From Mycoplasma sp. CAG:956 (lineage in GTDB: Bacteria; Bacillota_I; Bacilli_A; RF39; UBA660), in NCBI GenBank assembly GCA_000433475.1, contig HF993101.1:11889-75888 (forward strand): DNA of 64,000 nucleotides, read 5' to 3'. Positions 15,145 to 25,400 of the stretch are shown here, piece after piece. The translations under genes were made by a program, and so were the position numbers. How positions within the stretch are numbered: position 1 is the stretch's first letter; every line of letters begins with the position of its first letter. Under the pieces are notes generated by a model that saw only the letters and a list, made by a program, of their open reading frames with translations, was not told the origin of the DNA and ran no database searches.

Positions 15145-17475
15145 ATGATAGATAAATTACAAAATTATGATACGGTTATAACTACAAATAATATCAAAAA
15201 AATTATTCTAAAAACATTGAGTCAAGAAAAGAAATTACTTAACTTGAAGTTTTATACTTTAGAAGAGTTTAAAAATAATTACTATGGGATTCCTACTAAG
15301 GAAGCTTTATATTTCTTAATGAAACATTATAATTATGGTTATGATATTGCTTTAGAATATTTGAGTAATATTTTTTATGATACTCCTGAGTTAAAAGAAT
15401 TAAAGAATGTTTTAGATAGTAATAATTTAATTACTTATAACCATTATTTTAAAAAGAGTCTTAAAAGAGTAGTAACTATTGGTATTAGTTTAGATGATGC
15501 CTTAGTTAAAGAATTAGAATTCTATCATTTAGTAAATTTAAGTTTTAATACTGAAAATTTTTTTTCACATCAAGTAGTTAGTTATGAAACTAGTAGCGAA
15601 GAAGTAGTAAGTACGGCAGTTAAAATAAGAAATTTATTAAAAAAGAAAGTTAGTCTTAATGATATTTATTTAGTTAATGTTGATAATACTTACTTTAATG
15701 AATTAGATAGGACCTTTAAAAACTTTAATATTCCTCTTAATCTTTATGAAACAAGAAATATTGGTAATACAAAAATAATTCAAGAATTTTTAAGAATTTT
15801 AAAAGAGACTTTAAATGTAAGTGAAGCCCTAGAATGTATTTTAGATGATGATATTAAGGAAAAGATAGTTAATTTATTTAATAGTTATACTTTTGATTAC
15901 CAAATAGATAATACTTTTTTAGAAATGGTTACTTGCGATATAAAGAAGATTAATATTAGTTTACCTAAGTATGATAAGGCAGTTAATTTAATTAATATTA
16001 GTGATATGTTACTTCCTGATAAATATTATTTTGTCTTAAATTTTAATCAAGGTATAGTGCCAAGGATATATCATGATGATAAATTAATTAAAGATAAAAT
16101 GCGTAAGAGCTTGGGACTTGCTACATCACTAGATTTATTAAAAAGGGAAAAACAAGAAGTAAAGATTAGACTTTTAAGTAATCCTAATGTTTATATAAGT
16201 TATAAAGAAAAAGATAACTATAGTACTTATTATCCTAGTCCTTTAATTAGTGATTTAGGTTTAGATGTAGTAATTGAAGAAGTTAATCCTTATAATTATT
16301 CGCATCTTTATAATAAAATTAATTTAGGAACATTCTTAGATAGATATTTAAAATATAATGAAAGGAATGATTATTTAAAAGATTTAATGACCAGTTATCC
16401 AGATATTAATTATAATACTTACGATAATCGTTATATAAAAGTTGAATTTGATGATTTATATAAGTATTTAAATGGGAAGAGTAATCTTTCTTATTCGGCG
16501 ATGAATAATTATTATTTATGTGCTTTTCGTTTTTATATTGCTAATATTTTGAAGTTAGACCCTTTTGTTGATACTTTTGCAGCTTTTTTAGGTTCTTTAT
16601 TTCATGATTGTTTAAGCAAAATGTATAATGAAGGCTTTGATTTAAGAACGGAATATGATAAGTATTTGGAAAAAAGAGAACTAACTAATAAAGAAAAATT
16701 TTACGTAGATAATTTGTATACAACCTTAGAGTTTATTATTAAGACGATAAGAGAACAAGAAAGCAAATCTATGTATGATAAGACTTTGACTGAGACGAGA
16801 TTGAATTTAAGAAAAGAAGGTAAGATTACCATTAATTTCTTGGGATTTGTTGATAAGATTAAGTATTTAGAAGATAACGATGGTAAGTATTTAGTGGCTA
16901 TTATCGATTATAAGACGGGGTATGTACCAACTACTTTAGATAATATTAACTATGGGTTACATTTGCAATTGCCAGTTTATATTTATTTAACCAAGAGAGG
17001 TCTACATAAAGATATTAAGATTACGGGCTTTTATTTACAAAAGATATTAAATGGGAAAACAGTAGATTCTGATTCTTTCGAAGAAGATAGTAAGAAAGCT
17101 TTAAAGCTTGATGGATATTCAATTGACAGCGAAGAGGAATTGATTAAATTTGATAGAACCTATGCAAAAAGTGATGTCATTAAAGGTATGGCAACAACTA
17201 GTAAGGGGTTTTCACATTATGCTAAGTTGTTTAATGATAGTGATATTGCGAAAATTGATAGAATAGTTGACGAAAGGATTAATGAGGTAGTGGAGGCAAT
17301 TTGGAAAGGTGATTTTCCCATTAATCCCAAACGAGTTAAGGGTGAACTTATTGGTTGTGAATTTTGTAAATATAAAGAAATTTGTTATCGAAGGGAAGAA
17401 GATATTGTTGATTTAGAATATAAAACCAGAGAGGATATTTTAGGAGATGATTTAAATGCCAAAGTGGACGAGTGA
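15145..17475 (+). CDS. addB: AddB-like subunit of the AddAB helicase-nuclease (short form)
   Basis: A 776-residue protein overlapping addA by 20 bp. The C-terminal PD-(D/E)XK nuclease is clear: IIDYKTGYV (about 584-592) followed by LQLPVYIYL. The iron-sulfur cysteines are one in YLCAFRFYI (Cys459) and three in GCEFCKYKEIC (about 737-746), the arrangement of AddB. The protein is much shorter than B. subtilis AddB (about 1,166), and I see no GxGKT Walker A near its start, so much of the helicase-like half has been reduced. Known role: with AddA it processes double-strand ends at Chi-like sites for RecA. AAGGAG lies 9 nt before the ATG. Confidence 0.88.
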   Translation: MIDKLQNYDTVITTNNIKKIILKTLSQEKKLLNLKFYTLEEFKNNYYGIPTKEALYFLMKHYNYGYDIALEYLSNIFYDTPELKELKNVLDSNNLITYNHYFKKSLKRVVTIGISLDDALVKELEFYHLVNLSFNTENFFSHQVVSYETSSEEVVSTAVKIRNLLKKKVSLNDIYLVNVDNTYFNELDRTFKNFNIPLNLYETRNIGNTKIIQEFLRILKETLNVSEALECILDDDIKEKIVNLFNSYTFDYQIDNTFLEMVTCDIKKINISLPKYDKAVNLINISDMLLPDKYYFVLNFNQGIVPRIYHDDKLIKDKMRKSLGLATSLDLLKREKQEVKIRLLSNPNVYISYKEKDNYSTYYPSPLISDLGLDVVIEEVNPYNYSHLYNKINLGTFLDRYLKYNERNDYLKDLMTSYPDINYNTYDNRYIKVEFDDLYKYLNGKSNLSYSAMNNYYLCAFRFYIANILKLDPFVDTFAAFLGSLFHDCLSKMYNEGFDLRTEYDKYLEKRELTNKEKFYVDNLYTTLEFIIKTIREQESKSMYDKTLTETRLNLRKEGKITINFLGFVDKIKYLEDNDGKYLVAIIDYKTGYVPTTLDNINYGLHLQLPVYIYLTKRGLHKDIKITGFYLQKILNGKTVDSDSFEEDSKKALKLDGYSIDSEEELIKFDRTYAKSDVIKGMATTSKGFSHYAKLFNDSDIAKIDRIVDERINEVVEAIWKGDFPINPKRVKGELIGCEFCKYKEICYRREEDIVDLEYKTREDILGDDLNAKVDE

Positions 17476-20400
17476 GCAACAAGATGCTATCTATAAAAAA
17501 GGGACGAACATAATTGTTTCAGCAGGAGCTGGTTCTGGTAAGACAGCTGTTTTATCTGAACGTGTGTTGGAACATGTTAAATCGGGTATTAGTATTGATG
17601 ATTTACTGGTTTTAACGTTTACTAATGCGGCTGCTGCGGAAATGAAAGATAGAATTCGTAGTAAAATAAGAAAAGTTCCAGAATTAAAAGAAGAGTTAGA
17701 TAAAGTAGATTTAGCTTATATTACAACTTTTGACTCTTTTGCTTTATCTTTAGTTAAAAAATATAGTTATTTAATGAATATTTCTAAGAATATAAATATT
17801 ATTGATGCTAGTATTATGACTTTAAAAAAAGAAGAAGAGTTAAATAATATTTTTGAAGAATTATATCAAGAAAGAAATCCTTCGTTTTTAAAGTTGATTA
17901 GTGATTTTACAGTTAAAGATGATAAAGAAATATTTAATGCTGTTTTAGGTTTATATGCTAAACTTGATAATCGTTATGATAAAGATACTATTTTAAATAG
18001 TTATCTTGATAGTTATTATAGTGATGATAATATAAGCAAATTAGTTAATGATTATATGGCTTTAATAAAGATGCGTTTAGAAGTCTTAAATAATACTGTT
18101 GATAATTTATATCATTATACTGATGATACTTTTCAAGGTAAAATGGAAGAGGTTATTAGACCTTTAATAAGTGCGGTTGATTATTTAGACATTAAAAGGT
18201 TATGTGTCATTAAGTTACCAGTTTTAAGAGGAGCTGATGAAGTAATCAAAAAAATTAAAGATGAAGTTAAATCGATAGTTGATGAAATAGGAGATTTAAC
18301 TAAGTATAATTCGCTTGATGAAATTAAAGAAAGCCTATATTTAACAAAAGATTATGTAGAGATTATTATTGCTATTATTCAAAAATTAGGTAAACGTTTA
18401 GATAAATTTAAAAAAGATAATAATGCCTATGATTTTATTGATATTGCGAAAATGGCTATTAATATTTTAAAGAATAACGATGCCGTTCGTTGTGAGATGA
18501 AATATAAGTATAAAGAAATTTTAATTGATGAGTATCAGGATACTAATGATATTCAAGATATCTTTATTTCTTTAATTGAAAATAACAATGTTTATATGGT
18601 TGGAGATATTAAACAATCTATTTATCGTTTTCGTAATGCTAATCCTTTATTGTTTAAAAGTAAGTATGAAGCTTATCAAAATAATGATGGTGGTTTAAAA
18701 ATTGATTTAAATAAAAATTTTAGAAGTCGCAGTGAAGTTTTAAATAATATTAATATGATGTTTAATTTATTTATGGATAATTTTATTGGTGGTGCCGATT
18801 ATATCCAGTCGCATCAAATGGTTTTTGGACTTACTCCTTATAATGATGTTAATAAAGAAAATTATAATATGGATGTTTTAAATTATACTTATGATAAAGA
18901 CTCAAAATTTACTAAAGAAGAAATTGAAATTTTTACAGTAGCTCGTGATATTAAAGAAAAAATAGCTAATGGTTATGAAATGATGGATAAGGAAACGATG
19001 CAAAGAAGACCAGTTAATTATGGTGATTTTGTTATTTTAATGGATCGTTCCAGTAGTTTTAATTTATACAAGAAAATATTTGAATATTTAAATATTCCTA
19101 TAACTATTTATCGTGATAAGACAATTAGTGATTCGGTAGATATCTCAATTATAAAAAATATTTACAATTTGTTAGTTTTAATTAAAAGAAGAGATTTTGG
19201 AACGATGTTTTCTTATTCATTTATGGCGGTTGCCCGTAGTTATCTTTTTAATATGAGTGATAAAGATATTTTAAAAGTTATTAGTAATAGGTCGTATGCT
19301 GAAACAGAAATTTATGCTATTTTATATGAATTAGCTAAGGAACTTGATAATATGCCAAATAATGAAGTATTTCGTTTAATTATTGAGAAATTTAAATTCC
19401 AAGAAGCATTTATTACGACTGGAGATGTTAAAGAACATTTAGTGACGATTGATTCAATAAGTAAAATTGCTGATAATGCCACTAATTTTGGTTATAGTCC
19501 ATATGAATTTTTAGATTATCTAAATATGGTTTATGAAGAAGGGTTAGATATTAAACTATCTTTAAACAAAGAGGCTTCTAATTCAGTTAAAATTATGACT
19601 ATTCATGCTTCGAAGGGTTTAGAATATCCAGTCTGTTATTTTACTGGTTTATTTAAGAAGTTTAATATTGATGATTTAAAAAGTAAATTTTATTATGATA
19701 ATACTTTAGGATTTATAACTCCTTATGTAAAAAATGGTATTCATAGTACAGTTGTTAAACTGATGTTAAAGAATAAGTATATTTTAGAAGAGATAAGTGA
19801 AAGATTGAGATTATTTTATGTGGCTTTAACTAGAGCTCGTGAGAAGATGATTATTGTTGGGGAGTTTGATAAGAATGAACTGGCTTATAAAGTCGAAGGC
19901 GTAGTAGATAGAGAAACCAGAAGTAGTTATCGTAAGTTTACTGATATGTTAAATTCAATTTATGATTATTTAAAACCTTATATAAAAGATATTGATATTG
20001 ACTCTTTGGGACTTACTAAAGATTATAATTTATCAGTAAAAAAAGATTTAGAAACCTTAAAATCTGAAAAGGGTGGGATTATCGCTGTAGATGAGTATAT
20101 TCCGGATAGTAAAAAAATAGAAAATAGTCATTTTTCCAAAGTTACTAGTACTTTAAGAAGTAAAGAAGAACAAAAAAATATTGACTTTGGGTTACGTATG
20201 CATTACTTATTTGAAATAACTGATTTTAGTAATCCTGATTATAAAGATTTTAATGCTTTTGAAGTTAATTGTATAGAAAAATTTATTAATACTGGCATTT
20301 TAAATGATAGTAAAGAAATTTATAAAGAATATGAATTTATTTATAATAATAGTGATAGAGAGAATCATGGCATTATTGATTTACTAATTATTAAGAGGGA

Positions 20401-20563
20401 TAAGGCCATTATTGTTGATTATAAGTTAAAACATACTACTGATGTTGCTTATTTAGAGCAGTTAAAGGGGTATAAAAATTATATTTTAGAAATGACTAAT
20501 TTACCAGTTTTTTGTTATTTATATTCAATTATGGATAGTAATTTAGTTGATTTAAATATTTAA
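17456..20563 (+). CDS. addA: AddA, ATP-dependent helicase/nuclease subunit A
   Basis: A 1,035-residue UvrD-family helicase with a C-terminal nuclease. Motifs in order: Q-motif WTSEQQDAI, Walker A AGAGSGKTA (about 22-30), motif II DEYQDTND (about 358), motif III GDIKQSIYRFR (about 382), NFRSR, motif V IHASKGLEYP (about 715) and motif VI YVALTRARE (about 787). The PD-(D/E)XK nuclease is visible as GIIDLLII and IVDYKLKHT (about 988). It is somewhat shorter than B. subtilis AddA (1,232). It starts inside the end of addB, a typical translationally coupled pair, and is closed by a terminator at 20562-20592. Confidence 0.97.
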   Translation: MPKWTSEQQDAIYKKGTNIIVSAGAGSGKTAVLSERVLEHVKSGISIDDLLVLTFTNAAAAEMKDRIRSKIRKVPELKEELDKVDLAYITTFDSFALSLVKKYSYLMNISKNINIIDASIMTLKKEEELNNIFEELYQERNPSFLKLISDFTVKDDKEIFNAVLGLYAKLDNRYDKDTILNSYLDSYYSDDNISKLVNDYMALIKMRLEVLNNTVDNLYHYTDDTFQGKMEEVIRPLISAVDYLDIKRLCVIKLPVLRGADEVIKKIKDEVKSIVDEIGDLTKYNSLDEIKESLYLTKDYVEIIIAIIQKLGKRLDKFKKDNNAYDFIDIAKMAINILKNNDAVRCEMKYKYKEILIDEYQDTNDIQDIFISLIENNNVYMVGDIKQSIYRFRNANPLLFKSKYEAYQNNDGGLKIDLNKNFRSRSEVLNNINMMFNLFMDNFIGGADYIQSHQMVFGLTPYNDVNKENYNMDVLNYTYDKDSKFTKEEIEIFTVARDIKEKIANGYEMMDKETMQRRPVNYGDFVILMDRSSSFNLYKKIFEYLNIPITIYRDKTISDSVDISIIKNIYNLLVLIKRRDFGTMFSYSFMAVARSYLFNMSDKDILKVISNRSYAETEIYAILYELAKELDNMPNNEVFRLIIEKFKFQEAFITTGDVKEHLVTIDSISKIADNATNFGYSPYEFLDYLNMVYEEGLDIKLSLNKEASNSVKIMTIHASKGLEYPVCYFTGLFKKFNIDDLKSKFYYDNTLGFITPYVKNGIHSTVVKLMLKNKYILEEISERLRLFYVALTRAREKMIIVGEFDKNELAYKVEGVVDRETRSSYRKFTDMLNSIYDYLKPYIKDIDIDSLGLTKDYNLSVKKDLETLKSEKGGIIAVDEYIPDSKKIENSHFSKVTSTLRSKEEQKNIDFGLRMHYLFEITDFSNPDYKDFNAFEVNCIEKFINTGILNDSKEIYKEYEFIYNNSDRENHGIIDLLIIKRDKAIIVDYKLKHTTDVAYLEQLKGYKNYILEMTNLPVFCYLYSIMDSNLVDLNI

Positions 20564-20592
20564 TTAGAGGTGAAAAACTTCTAATTTTTTTT
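20562..20592 (+). terminator. Intrinsic terminator of addBA
   Basis: AATTAGAGGT (20562-20571) pairs with ACTTCTAATT (20577-20586), one G-U, followed by a run of eight T. Confidence 0.85.
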
Positions 20593-20622
20593 AGATTGGA
20601 ATTTTAAAAAAATTTGCACAAT

Positions 20623-20650
20623 AAAAAAGTCCAGAATTAACTAGACTTTT
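20623..20650 (-). terminator. Intrinsic terminator of pyk
   Basis: On the minus strand AAAAGTCTAG and CTGGACTTTTTT form a stem ending in a T-run. The plus-strand T-run is short, so it mainly serves pyk. Confidence 0.75.
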
Positions 20651-20664
20651 CATTAAGTTTAAAA

Positions 20665-22068
20665 TTAAATTTCTTCAATTTTTAAGAAGTTAGTATGAGC
20701 ATCACTAGGAGTTGAACCTACAACACAAACTAAATCTTTGTATTTTAGATTTAACATATCTTTAGCAGCCTTAATGCTTTCATCTACTAAGGTATCAGTA
20801 TCTTTAGCAGCATTACCAACAACTTTAGTATAAACACCCCATTTAAGAGCAAGCATACGAGCCATTTTTTCGTTTTCAACAGTAGCGATAATATAAGCAT
20901 TTGGTCTTAGGCAAGATACATCTAAAGCAGTTTTACCTTCTTTAGTTGATACAACGATAGCCTTAACAGGTAATTCTAAAGTAGCATCAACAGCACATTT
21001 ACAAATGGCATTGTGAATATCAGTACCTCTTAATTTGTAATCAGCAAGATTGTATTTAGTGATTTGTTCTGCATTAATAGCAATCTTAGCCATATATTGT
21101 ATAGTTTCAACTGGATATTTACCCATAGTAGTTTCATCACTAGTCATAATAGCATCGCAACCAGCAAGTACAGCATTAGAAACATCAGTAACTTCTGCAT
21201 TTGTTGGACGAATGTTTTCTTTCATAGATGTCATCATTTGTGTAGCCATAATAACACCTTTACCATTCTTATGACACATATCAATCATTCTTTGTTGATA
21301 TAATGGTAAGTTTTCTAAACCAGTTTCGATACCTAAATCGCCACGAGCAACCATAATGTAATCAGAGGCATCAACGATTTCTTGTAGGTTATCGATAGCA
21401 TATTGAGTTTCTACTTTAGAAATAATGATCATATCTTCACGATGAAATTCTTTACATAGATCTCTAACAGCTTTAACATCATCAGCAGTGTTTACGAATG
21501 ATACAGCAATGTAGTCACCGTCATGTTCACAAGCATATTTAATATCTTCTCTATCAGCATCAGAGATAAATGGAACATTAAGTTTAACACCTGGAATACA
21601 AACACCACGACGTGATTTAATAGTACCACCATTAATGATTTCACAAGTAAGACCATCTTCTTCTTTAGATACAACAACTAATTTATAGAAACCATCATCT
21701 AATAGAATAGCTTGTCCTACTTCTAAATCTTTAAGGATTCCTTTATAGTTGAAAGAAATTCTCTCGGCATTACCTAAAACATCTTCTTCAACAATACGAA
21801 TTGTTTTACCTTTTACAAGTTCAATGTAATCACCATCAAATGCACAAGTTCTTAAATCTGGACCCTTAGTATCAAATAGAATACCAATATTAGCTCCCAT
21901 TTCTTCATTAGCACGTTTGATTAATGATAAGTCTAATTCTCTTTCTTCTAAAGTTGCATGTGAGAAATTGATACGTGCAACATTCATACCAGCCTCTACA
22001 ATACCTTTGAAATTTTCCCAAATTTGTGTAGATGGACCGATACTACAAATAATTTTTGTTTTTTTCAT
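20665..22068 (-). CDS. pyk: Pyruvate kinase
   Basis: A 467-residue glycolytic enzyme making pyruvate and ATP from phosphoenolpyruvate and ADP. Family motifs: TKIICSIGPS at the N-terminus, INFSHA, the metal and substrate site region SKVETQYAIDNL and VARGDLGIE, and VIMATQMMTSM. The length matches enzymes without the extra C-terminal PEP-utiliser domain of B. subtilis Pyk. The frame stays open 12 codons upstream to ATG 22104, but ATG 22068 is preferred: AAAGGAAG precedes it by 9 nt and the family starts with this sequence. It is convergent with addBA. Confidence 0.97.
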   Translation of the reverse strand: MKKTKIICSIGPSTQIWENFKGIVEAGMNVARINFSHATLEERELDLSLIKRANEEMGANIGILFDTKGPDLRTCAFDGDYIELVKGKTIRIVEEDVLGNAERISFNYKGILKDLEVGQAILLDDGFYKLVVVSKEEDGLTCEIINGGTIKSRRGVCIPGVKLNVPFISDADREDIKYACEHDGDYIAVSFVNTADDVKAVRDLCKEFHREDMIIISKVETQYAIDNLQEIVDASDYIMVARGDLGIETGLENLPLYQQRMIDMCHKNGKGVIMATQMMTSMKENIRPTNAEVTDVSNAVLAGCDAIMTSDETTMGKYPVETIQYMAKIAINAEQITKYNLADYKLRGTDIHNAICKCAVDATLELPVKAIVVSTKEGKTALDVSCLRPNAYIIATVENEKMARMLALKWGVYTKVVGNAAKDTDTLVDESIKAAKDMLNLKYKDLVCVVGSTPSDAHTNFLKIEEI

Positions 22069-22094
22069 TTTATTTAACTTCCTTTCGCTAGTTA

Positions 22095-22123
22095 ATATTA
22101 CCATAAATAGGGTGTTTTGTAAA
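22095..22123 (-). promoter_or_regulatory. Promoter of pyk
   Basis: On the minus strand, TTTACA (22118-22123), 17-nt spacer, TAATAT (22095-22100), 27 bp before the start at 22068. The rest of the 332-bp pyk-essC spacer up to 22400 shows only AT-rich sequence and a weak plus-strand -10 (TATGAT at 22366-22371). Confidence 0.55.
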
Positions 22124-22400
22124 TTAGGTTTTTATTAATTTTGTAAGCTTTTCTATTGGTATTAATTAAAATATTAAATTCTTTTTTATATAATAGAAAG
22201 TTATATAAATTTTAGTTATTAATATAATTAATTTTAGTTTGGCAAGTTAAGACTATAAGTTTATATTTAAGTTTTTAATGGATGATGATTTTTAAAGTTA
22301 GATACTAAAAAATAAAGAAACTTTTTTTATTAGTATTATATTTATTCTTTTTAAACTAATTAATTTATGATAGAATTAAATAGAATAGGATAGAGTTATT

Positions 22401-25400
22401 ATGAAGATAGATTTATATACAAATGAAAAGATTTTTACTTTTACTTTGCCAAGCGTAATGCAAGGAATTTATAAGTTTGATATGGATAAGGAACAGTCTT
22501 ATAAACTAATTAATATCGAAGCAAGAGATAATAATTGGGTTTTATATTCGACTCCTTATGTTAATGTTTTAGAAGGTAATGCTCCTATTTTAGAAACGGT
22601 AATAAGCCCAGGTAAATATTACTTTCTAAAAAGAGATGATAAGACTTATTTAATTAGAGTAAGTAATTTATTTGATGATTCAATTAAATATTTTACTTAT
22701 AGTGGTAATTTAGAATTTAATATAAGCAATAATAAGAACAGTAGTATAGTTATTAATAACCCATTGATAACTGGTGATGTTTTAAAAGTTTATGTTGAAA
22801 ATAATAATATTGTTTTAGAAAACTTAAAAAAAGTACCAATTTATTTAAATAATTTAATTGTAAATGATAAAAAGAGTATTATTCGTTTTGGCGATTATAT
22901 AGATATTTATGGCTTTAAAATATATTTTCTTTATAATATGATAATAATGAATGATCCTAATAATTCGGTTTATGTGTATGAAGATAGATGTAATTTAAAA
23001 GTAGCTAACTTACCTAAGGTATCAGAACCTAAGGATTTAGATATTATAGATAGTGATTTATATACTAAAGATGATTATTTTTCTAAGTCTCCTCGTTTGC
23101 GCAGAAAAATAGAAGAAAAAGAAATTACTTTATCACCACCACCAGGAAGAACTGAAAATAATGAACCACCTTTATTTTTAGTTTTAGCCCCTATGCTTAC
23201 AATGGCAGCTGTATCATTTGCTAATACTCTTAGTACTTTTGGAAAATTATCTAGAGGAGAAACTACTTGGGCTCAAAGTTGGCCAACAATCCTTAGTGGG
23301 GTTGCTATGTTGTTATCTAGTCTCTTGTGGCCTTTGCTAACTCGTCTTTTTAATAAAATTGTTCAATTTCAACGCAATATTATGATTACGCATAAATACA
23401 GCAGATATCTTAATTCAAAAAGAAAAGAACTAGATTTAGAACGTAACTTTCAAAAAGAAATTCTTTTAGAAAATTTAATTCCTTTAAGAGAAATTGTCGA
23501 AATAATTAATAATGGTAAACTTACATTCTGGGATAAGAGAGTAGAACAAGATGATTTTTTAACGGTGCGTATTGGTACTGGTAATGAGACTATGAAAGCC
23601 AAGATTAATTATCCAGAAGATGGTTTTACTATTGATGATGATAAATTAAAAAAACAAGCTGATAAACTTATAGATGAATATAAATACATCGAAAATGTTC
23701 CAATTGGTTATTCTTTTTATACTGGTAAAATTACAGGTATTTTAGGTGTTTCTTATAAAAAGTATCCCTTTATAAATAATGTTATATTACAACTTTTAGC
23801 TTATTATACTTATGAAGATTTAAAAATAGTAGTATTTACTAACGAAGGATTAAAGAATCATTGGGATTATTTAAAATATACTAATCATAATTTTTCTAAT
23901 GATAAAGAAATTAGATTTTTCTCTTGTGATATAGAAGAAGCTAAAAGACTTAATGAATATTTAAATTATGAGTACCAAAGGAAGGTAGCATCACATAGTG
24001 ATGATGGTCCAAAAAGTCCATATTACTTAGTAATTATTGATGATTTTGCTATGGTTAAAAATTTAAATGTTATTAAAAATATTTGCGAAGATAAAGACAA
24101 TAATGATTTTAGTTTAATTATTTTAGAAGATCAAATGTCTAGATTACCTAGTAAGTGTGATAATTTTATTCTTTTAGGAGATAATGATTCTAATTTACTT
24201 AAAAATTCTTTTGAAAATCAGGAAAATATTAAATTTAAAGATGAAGTTGAACCTTATATAGATATGATGTGGGTAGCAAGAAAAGTAAGTAATGTACCAA
24301 TTGAATTTGAAAGTACTGCGGGTATGCTTCCTAACTCATTAACATTCTTAGAGATGGAAAATGTTAGTAAGACTTCGGGGCTTAATATTATGAGTCGTTG
24401 GCAATCTAATGATTCTACTATTAGTTTAAAAACAGAAGTTGGTGTTGATAGTGATGGTAATCTAATGTATTTAGATTTACATGAAAAGTATCATGGACCA
24501 CACGGTCTTATTGCGGGTATGACTGGTTCAGGTAAATCAGAGTTTATTATTACTTATGTTTTATCTCTTGCTATGAATTATAGTCCTAATGACGTGGCAT
24601 TTATCTTAATCGATTATAAAGGTGGTGGTCTTGCTTATGCATTTGAAAATAAATCAACTGGCATAAAGCTTCCACATCTTGCTGGTACAATTACAAACCT
24701 TGATAAGTCGGAACTTGATCGTACTTTAATTAGTATTGATAGTGAAATTAAAAGAAGACAAAGAGTATTTAATGAAGCAAGAGATGCTTTAGGAGAGAGT
24801 ACTATTGATATTTATAAGTATCAGAAATTCTTTAAAGAAGGCCGCTTAAAGGAACCAGTTCCTCATTTGTTTATTATTTGCGATGAGTTTGCCGAATTAA
24901 AAAGTCAACAACCAGATTTTATGGATGATTTAATTTCCGTTGCCCGTATTGGTCGTTCTTTAGGAGTACACTTAATACTTGCAACTCAAAAACCTAGTGG
25001 GGTTGTTAATGATCAAATTTGGTCCAATACTAAATTTAGAGTTTGTTTAAAAGTACAGACAGCTGAGGATAGTAATGAAATGTTAAAGAAACCAGATGCT
25101 GCTTTGTTAAAACAAACGGGTCGTTTCTATTTACAGGTTGGGTATGATGAATACTTTGCTATGGGACAATCAGCATGGTGTGGTGCAAAATATTATCCAA
25201 GTGATTTAGTTGTCAAAGAAGTAGATAAATCAATTCAATTTATCAATGATGTTGGTGTTTCTTTAAAGAGTATTCAAGCTGGTAAGTCTGTTAAAGTAAG
25301 TGCTTCCGGCGAACAATTAAAAGCTATTATGACCGAAATTATTAAGACAGCAGATGCCCTACATGTAAGTGCTAAACGTTTATGGCTAGATTCAATACCA

